64,000 nucleotides of DNA from Annona cherimola. Its lineage: Eukaryota > Streptophyta > Magnoliopsida > Magnoliales > Annonaceae. Each line of letters opens with the position of its first letter. Position 1 is the first letter of the stretch. The position numbers were made by a program, and so were the translations under genes. The notes beneath the pieces are model-generated. The model saw only the letters and a program-made list of their open reading frames with translations, was not told the DNA's origin and searched no databases. Where the stretch lies: NCBI GenBank assembly GCA_030490835.1, contig CM059975.1, forward strand, positions 30,660,133 through 30,724,132, written 5' to 3'. Shown in pieces: positions 57,122 through 64,000 of this stretch.

Positions 57122-58529
57122 TGACTGAATAAATGCCTTATGACAATTTTTTGAGGATAGGTTTCAAAATGCTAGGCTTGAAGGAGGAATGGAGGCAAAA
57201 CAATAAGCTTAACTAAAAACGTATCTAACGAGCTCGACACCTATTAAAAAAGGGGACGACTATATAATGGATATGAAAGGAGTAGTAAGGGGGCAAGTCC
57301 AAATGATGGATCAAGAGAGGGTAATGGAGAGATGGAGGGTGGCAAGCAGCAAGAGTTAGGGTGAGGTGAAGACAAATAATGCAAGAAATTTTAATAGGAG
57401 GGCTTTGGAGGAGTGGAATGGGCAAAGAAGGAAGGACATAGGGAACATCACATAACAGGAAAAGGTATGGTGTGGGAAAGCCGAAAAAAAATGGGGGAGG
57501 GAAATGAGGGCACGAGGAGTCGAAAGGGAGGGTTGGAAAGACAAGAACCACAAAGAGAAGAGGAATATAAAATGCCGAGTACAAACAATGTTGTAGCATG
57601 ATTGGGGTGAACACTAAGATAAAGTTAAGAATACTATAGAGGGGATATGTAGGATGGAAGCTTGGGAGAGTTATGCAAAAAGAGCTAAGAGGAAGAGGAA
57701 GCTTACTCATAGAATAGAAGAGAAGACATTAAAAAAATGAAAGGGATAGGTTTAATGTATAAAGGTCAAAATAGCAAACAAAAACAGTGAGTGAAAGTGA
57801 GGAAATGGAAAGGAATAGTGAAAGTCATGAGGTAAATAGTGTAGTAGGAGTCAAGAAGCAGCTAGAGAGAAGAAAACACAATGCAAAACAAAAGGTTGGG
57901 AGAACATATGATAAGTGCCAAGGAGAGGAAAAGCACGAGGACGTGAAAAGAAGCTAAAGAAGGCAAGTGGAGGAAGGAGGGCTTAGTGTGATCATCAGGG
58001 CAAAAGAATTCAACAACCTGGGGGGAGAATTGGATCCTAAACCAACAAAATCATGTGGAGTACATATAGGAGATTCAAGGTAACTTACATGAAGTAGGTT
58101 GAGTACAAAATAAGTGAGCAATGGGGATAATTCAGGAGTGATAGAGGGAGAACGTACAAATAAATGGATCAAGAAGGGGAGAGCCCAGCAAATGGAGAGG
58201 AAAATCATACACAAAGAGGGAGAGGTTGTTAGTTTGGGTAAAAGGCAGATATCAAATGAGAACAAGGAAGAGCTACATGCTAGGCTAGACGGGGAAAGAA
58301 GCTAAATTGCAAATAGTGATAGGAGAAAAAGAGGTTATGTAACAACCATCAATGGCAGAGCCCCTTTTGCTGAAAAAATGGAGAGGAGAAGAAATTGGTG
58401 GAATTCATTAATGTATTGGGAAATGTACTATTAGTATAAGGAGGAAGGGGAGAGCTGGGCTTTCTGTTGTGTAAAGTAGGAGGAGCAAAGACGAAGAAAA
58501 AGAAGAAGAGATTTTTAAAGGTAAACTTG
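57122..58529 (+). pseudogene. LINE ORF1 continuation and purine-rich linker
   Basis: MPYDNFLRIGFKM near 57130 resembles the YGNWLRA motif that follows the zinc knuckle in L1-type ORF1. The remainder to about 58500 is strikingly purine-rich (GGAAGAGG, AAAGAGG) with no open frame, as expected for a basic/acidic ORF1 tail after decay. Confidence 0.6.
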
Positions 58530-60600
58530 CACAAAATTTTTTCCTAGTTAATCATGGTGATTTTATAATATATGCAACTTATATCTTAGATCCAAGCTAT
58601 TCATTATATTTCTAACATGGCTAATAAGTAGTAGAAGTGTTATTAAAATTCTGGTATAGTAATTTTGTTTATTTCAAAAAATGGTAGCAAATAACGATGG
58701 AAAATGCTTTACCATTAAAAAATATATTTTTGAAAATTATTAGAGAGTTGTGACCGTATAATAGTAATAATCATTTGTTTAACTTGCTTGCGAAATTTCA
58801 GCTTGATCAAAGTTATAGCTTTTCTAATATAATAATTTTTAAGAATATTTAGAGTGATAATTATGTATTTTAAGAGTAGAACATAAAAAATTATAGGAAA
58901 ATAAAGATGTAAAAATACTAATCTGATCCATTAGAAACATTTTTTGAGAGATTTTACAATGTGTTTGATGAGTGATTTTAGATAAAAATTGGTTTGGATA
59001 GCTATTTTAATAGAAATTTAATGTTAACCCTTTATTAAGTACATTGCGTTAAATCTGATGACAAAAATATTATTTTAAGAAATAGACCGTCCAAATTTGA
59101 GAACATAATTTTAGAAGCTGACCCCTAAAATTTCAAATTGAACAAATATCTTTTTTGAAAGATTCAAACTATTTTCTCTAGAAAATGTAGATTGTCGAAA
59201 ATTTAAAAAATTTTAAAAAAGTAAAGCTCCTGGACTAGTGGACTAGGCCTAGTGACACCAGAAGCCTAAAAGCCGAGCTACTAGTATAAGTTTATGAACC
59301 CAAGTCCATAAAAACCAATCACAAGTTAAAGGAACCAAACTAGCCTAATGTCCGACCCACTAGTCTGATCCACCAACTTGGTCCACCAGGGCCAGCCCGT
59401 CGGCTAGCCAAAAAAGAAAAATTCAAAAAATTATAAAAAATTATGAAAAGATACATAAAATTACAAAAAGACCCAATAAAATTAAATGAGTTCAAACTTG
59501 TAGTTTTCATAAAAATAATAATAAATAAAGTTGTTTAAAAGTGGAATAATATAAGAATAAATAAAAAATATAATTTTGACTAAATAAAATTATGAAAAAT
59601 TTTAGAGAGGTCATAAGTGAAATTTTAAATAATATTTCATGAAAAAAATGAAATAATGAATATGTTGTGATGACGATTAGGGAGAGAGACTTGAACTATT
59701 ACAAGACATTAGAAAAAGAAGTTTTAAAGCTTACTTAGAGGTATGTAATTTTTTTTACCAAATCATAACTTTGAAAATATTGTGTTTAATATTATGATTT
59801 ACTATGAAGTGCAATTATTTACTAAGTTTGAAATTTTCTTTCAAGTTAGCTTATTTAAGCTTGAGCATAATTATTTCAAAATATTCTTACGTGAATTTAA
59901 GCAGTGTATTGGTGATGACGCATATTTGCATATTAGGTTTACCACCATGCAGATAATCTTCGGGTGACATTTTGAGACTATAAAGCAATTTAGTAATACC
60001 TATGTAACAAATTTCAAGGCTACAAAAGAAGATGATCTAAATCACGAATATATAGCATGATTGCACATGAGCACAAGTAGTTAATAATGCCCCTAGTGCG
60101 AATGCATGATTTAGAGCGGACATATGCATGCATAAGCATAAAAATGTTTAACTTTGCATTGATTAGAGTTTTTATGCACACAAGAAAAAATAGACGTTAT
60201 ATTTACTTTTTAACAATTAAAAATGATTGCAAAATGAATTAAAAAACTATTTATTTACTGAGTTTTTAGCACACATAGTTTTGTTTTTAGTGAACAAATA
60301 GGGATATAATGCTAGACTAGTGTCACCATCAACATAAGAAAAAGGTGAAACTAGCAGAGGATAGAACAAGGAAGTTTAGATTTTATAAAGTTATCTTATA
60401 GTACTTATGTGTAATAATGATGGACATCAATAATGTATAATGATTCCATGAGGAATAGACTCGAAATGTACTGGTTAAATTTTATATAATTTTATATCTT
60501 GATATCTATTTCCATGTTGAAAGATTTTATTTATTATAACATTCTTAGCTTTGACTAGTAGATCTTATCTATGACGCCCTGAGGATAGGTGTTACTTGTT
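58530..60600. other. AT-rich stretch between LINE ORF1 and endonuclease, unassigned
   Basis: No LINE motif, LTR pair or gene recognised. Blocks with CTAGTGGACTAGGCCTAGTG (59236) are locally palindromic. It is probably one or more unrecognised insertions. Confidence 0.4.
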
Positions 60601-60639
60601 ATGAGATGGAGGCTAAGGAAGCCCCTTTGTCTTACCTAA

Positions 60640-61330
60640 AATTAAAAAACATCATAATATAGAATTATCATGGACTTGGAAACCAACAGATAATTCGTAA
60701 CTTTCTAAACCTAATCAATAGGAAAGTTCCCAATGCCATCCTCTTTTGTGAAACCAAAAGAACAAGTAAAGAAATAGAGAAAATCAGGAGGAAGTCGAAG
60801 TTAGATTGTTGCTCGTACATGTATTTCATTAATAGGTAAAGAGGACTTGCTTTTTTGTGGGAAGCAAATTGGTCGATTAAGGTGGAGAGCTTCTATCAAA
60901 TTCATATAAATGCAGAAATTATATCAAGTGGAATGCAACCCCCCTTCAAAAACTAACTGATTTCTATGAAAATCCTGAGGTGAGGAGAAGATCAATATCA
61001 TGGGACATCTTGAAGTAGCTGAGAAATTACAATGATAAGTCATGGTTTGTAATAGGAGACTTTAATGAAGTTCTTGAGATCTCAGAAGTGCTAAGTTGTA
61101 GAAAAAATGTAAGAGACAGATGGATTTATTCAAGGAGGTTCCTAAACTCATGCAATCTTATAGATGTGGGTATGTTGGACAAATTAGAATGTGGAGATAT
61201 AATTGAAAAGGCTAAAATAGAGTAGAATAACGTTAGATCATGGGCTAGCTTCACTAAACTAGTTGAATCTTCATCTTTTTGCAAAGCTATTTCCCTTGGA
61301 ATCTACATCCTTAGACCACCGCCCTATCAG
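60640..61330 (+). pseudogene. LINE AP-endonuclease domain remnant
   Basis: YHGLGNQQIIRNFLNLI, NAILFCETK, GLAFLWEANW and SWFVIGDFNEVLE (61042-61080) correspond in order to WNxRGLG, LxETK, GGLxxxW and GDFNE motifs of plant L1 endonucleases. Several stops and frameshifts. Confidence 0.85.
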
Positions 61331-61651
61331 TTTGTACCCGGACATAAGAAAAGAAAAATAGAAGCCCCTAAGAGGATTCGGTTATGAAATATTTCAGGGA
61401 AGGGATAAAGAAGTTATCAAGTGGTTAATACTGCCTGGGCAAGACATCAAAAGAGTGATGTATTAACTATAAAAAAAATTGAGCTTCAAAATCAGATAGT
61501 GTGGACTCAACTTGGGGGAGTGGAATAGAAAGAAGAGGTAAACGTCTGGCAAGAAATTATGAAGCATCGAATAGAGCTACACAACCTACTAAGTAAACTA
61601 GCTACGGACCATAAAGATGAACAAATAAACATAGCTAAAAAGAGGATTAAT

Positions 61652-61784
61652 AGGCTTCTTGAAGGCGAGGAAACTACATGGAGATAAAGATTGAAAATTC
61701 ACTGGCTATAATCAGGTGAGGCTTCTTGAAGACGAGGACACTATATGGAGATAAAGATAAAAAATTCACTAGCTACAATTAGGA
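61652..61784. repeat. Tandem 67-bp duplication in the LINE
   Basis: 61652-61718 and 61719-61784 share AGGCTTCTTGAAG.CGAGGA and TGGAGATAAAGAT..AAAATT blocks. The first unit continues the LINE reading LLEGEETTWR; the second is the duplicate. Confidence 0.85.
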
Positions 61785-61899
61785 GATAAAAGCACATACG
61801 TCTTCCCCAAGAAAGCATTAAATAGAAAGAGGAATAATATAATTGAAGGGTTACATAAAAATATAGGTTCATGGGTAATTGATTAGACAAATATAGAGT

Positions 61900-63480
61900 T
61901 GCTAGCAATGGACTATTTTAAGGATTTTTTTCAAAAGTTCAAACCCAAGACAAATGTACTTATATAAGTTGGAGAAATTTTCAGAAGCAAATAATGACTT
62001 CCTGATGTGCCCCATCATAATGGAGAAGATTGAATTGATTGTAAAAAATTTGAACCCTATAAATAAGGGTGCAACTTGGGTCTAACATGTCTATTTCTGG
62101 GCGGACCCCGCCCTTACACTATTATAAGAAACTTCTATCCTACCATATTTTAGTTTAGCTCAATTTTAAGCATATTCTAACCTATTTTTTAAGGTCAGGT
62201 TAGTTTCGGTTTCGATTCCAAATCGGTTTTTTAAAATAATCTTTATATTATATTTGAAAACTATAATTTTATTACATGTCTTATTTAAAAACCTAAAATC
62301 AAGATGATAGTAATATATTTTTTAAAATACATTCATTAAATTTATTATATAATTGATAAATTAAACAAGTTCCTATATATTTAAAGAATATATTTATGTT
62401 TTTCACAGTCAAAAATATTTTGTAAAATTTATATTAAACATATATTAATAATTCAGGTCAGTTCCAAGTACTCAAACCTTGAAACCAACCTACCCTAATT
62501 GAACTGAATTACTTTTTTTACTTGGAAGTTATCCTATCCTATGGGTATAAAAATAGAAACATATACTGCCCATTTTAGAGTACCTAACGGGACCCACGAG
62601 TATCCTACTTAAGTTGCACATTTACCTAGAAAGGCCTTGGGCCCAAATGAAATAGGTTTCTTTCAAAGACACTGAGAGATGATTGGAAAGGATGTGTTGA
62701 ACATGTGAGAATCTCTCATGAACTGCAGAAACTCTTCAGATAGGAGAAAATTGCTCCAACACATAAATTCAACAACCATTATGTTGATCCTAAAAAGTGC
62801 GGAGCAAACAAGATGAAATTTTTTGGACCAATAAGCCTCTTTAATATTGTCTACAAGATTTGGCAAAGTGTCAGCAAATGGACCGAAGGTGTGCCTTCAC
62901 AAAGTCATTTCAGATTATCAAAGTACTTTTGTCCTAGGTTGTCTCATCATAGATAATATGTTGATAACTTATGAGGCAATTTGCCACCTCATATCCAAAA
63001 GGTAGGAAAAGAAGAAGAAAATAATAGTCAAATTAGATATATTGAAGACCTACGATAGGGTTGAATGGTCGTTATTAGTCACAATGATGAGAAAAAAAAT
63101 TTTAGCAAGGCTAGAATTGATTGGATAATGGGTTGTCTGAGCTCTATGGTGTATAGGGTAAAAGTGAATGGATATGTGATGGAGACCTTCAACCCAGGTA
63201 AAGGCCTAGGCAAGGGGACCCTCTATTCCCTTACCTATTTATAATAGTGCAGAGGACTGCATTTGTCGTTAAACAATATGATCAAAGGAAACTCCTATCT
63301 ATTTTGAGAATCTCCCCAGGAGGCCCTATAATCCCACATCTCTTCTTCACGAATGACGCTCTTATCTTCATTAAAGTAGGATAGAAGATATCAAGGTTGC
63401 TTCTAGTGTTAAAGATATACTCAAAATGTTTAGAACAAACAATTAATATGGATAAAATAGCAATATACTTGAGCACAAAC
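61900..63480 (+). pseudogene. LINE reverse transcriptase remnant
   Basis: KGLGPNEIGFFQRH, MLILKSAEQ, ISLFNIVYKIWQSVSKW, FVLGCLIIDNMLITYEA, VKLDILKTYDRVEWSLLV and FNPGKGLGKGTLYSLTYL follow the family order. The catalytic box reads FFTNDALIF where active elements have F-ADD, so the first of the two acidic residues is Asn. Many stops. Confidence 0.85.
62067..62620. mobile_element. Short TIR element inserted in the LINE RT
   Basis: Left GGGTGCAACTTGGGTCT; right CTACTTAAGTTGCACA, inverted over about 14 bp. The LINE reading breaks at NLNPINK before it and resumes at KGLGPNEIG after it. AT-rich, no ORF. Class not determined. Confidence 0.55.
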
Positions 63481-63559
63481 ATAAAAAGTAAAGAGAGGGG
63501 AGCTGTTTAGTAATAGCTTGGCTCGAATGGTAGTGAAATTAGCTCGTGTCTTGGCCTCC

Positions 63560-64000
63560 CAACATGGCTAGGTAAATCTAAGAAAATAGCTTTTAAGGAG
63601 TTGAAGGAAAGAATGTAGAAGATGATCTAAGGGTGGAAGGAGAGGCTACTATTAGCTAGTAGAAAAGAGATCTTGATAAAGGTGTTTGTTCAAGCTATTC
63701 CAAGTTATACAATGAATATTTTCCTCAAAGGTTTTTGTCAAGAGATCAATGGTATGATAAGTAGGATTTTCCGCAGTAAAAATGGAGGAAGAAGGAAAAT
63801 CAGTTGGATTGCTTAAAGAGAGATGTGCAATAAAAAACCGGGAGGGGGTATGGGTTTCCACAATAGTCAAGTGTTCAATCTTGCTTTTCTAACTAAACGA
63901 TTCTAGAGGTTGTTGCAAACCACACAATCCCCATGTTATAAAGTTTTACAGGCTAAGTACTTTAGTACGGGTAGTATATGGTTGCACCGGGTAAGGCCAA
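63560..64000 (+). pseudogene. LINE post-RT region, cut by the window end
   Basis: RKEILIKVFVQAIPSYTMNI, GGGMGFHNSQVFNLAFLTKR and CYKVLQAKYFSTGSIW are the conserved region between RT and RNase H in plant L1 elements. Confidence 0.85.

Larger units (their letters stand above)
54280..64000 (+). mobile_element. Decayed L1-type LINE, interrupted, running off the window
   Basis: Parts in order: ORF1 DUF4283-like and CCHC region (54300-54990), ORF1 continuation (57122 to about 58300), AP endonuclease (about 60640-61330), RT (about 61900-63480), post-RT region (63560-64000). It is split by a minus-strand LTR element (54990-57121), an unassigned AT-rich stretch (58530-60600) and a TIR element (62067-62620). 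Stops and frameshifts are throughout. Treating all parts as one insertion is an inference from order and orientation. Confidence 0.7.

Noticed and set aside
57225..57710. 161-aa minus-strand ORF rich in Leu/Pro/Phe
   Set aside because: Antisense of the purine-rich decayed LINE ORF1 tail; low-complexity and no domain.

Overview
This window is nuclear DNA of a flowering plant. The evidence is spliced genes with GT-AG introns, a chloroplast-targeted lumen protein, Tat-lineage Ty3/gypsy and L1/RTE-type retroelements, and AT-rich intergenic DNA packed with fold-back MITEs. The species cannot be told from sequence alone. No prokaryotic, organellar or CRISPR features were seen.

There are three real host genes. 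(1) 516-2153 (+) is an intronless WRNIP1/MgsA-type AAA+ ATPase with an N-terminal UBA domain, for replication-fork maintenance. (2) 30311-32733 (+) is a five-exon FKBP13-type peptidyl-prolyl isomerase of the thylakoid lumen; joined exons give 238 aa. (3) 51720-34576 (-) is a 17-exon, about 17-kb cytosolic peptide:N-glycanase (PNG1); joined exons give 731 aa with the catalytic Cys-His-Asp triad at family spacing. FKBP13 and PNG1 are convergent. The three genes share no evident pathway (genome maintenance, chloroplast lumen folding, misfolded glycoprotein turnover).

The rest is mostly mobile DNA. 4190-9740 and 13717-17930 are clusters of fold-back MITEs, called here families A to I. Several carry 9-bp target-site duplications (Mutator-like) and one family (H) carries 3-bp TTA/TAA duplications (Tourist/PIF-Harbinger-like). 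They are nested inside one another and include a perfect 258-bp palindrome at 6807-7064. 10240-13716 is a 3.48-kb solo LTR, TSD TAACC, inserted in a MITE. 18866-27929 is a decayed Tat-lineage Ty3/gypsy element (gag, protease, RT, RNase H, second archaeal-type RNase H, truncated integrase). It is interrupted by a 1.55-kb solo LTR (23612-25160, TSD GAAGT) and has lost the end of integrase plus the start of its 3' LTR by a microhomology-type deletion. PNG1 introns hold a MITE-in-MITE-in-MITE nest and an RTE-type LINE fragment. From about 54300 to the window end lies a decayed L1-type LINE on the + strand, split by a small LTR element with PBS and PPT on the minus strand (54990-57121), by unassigned AT-rich sequence, and by a short TIR element within the RT region.

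I found no clearly new gene system. The most unusual signals are the perfect palindrome, the layered nests of fold-back elements with readable target-site duplications, the 15-bp microhomology junction in the Tat element, and an in-frame 96-nt FKBP13 intron that lacks stop codons.
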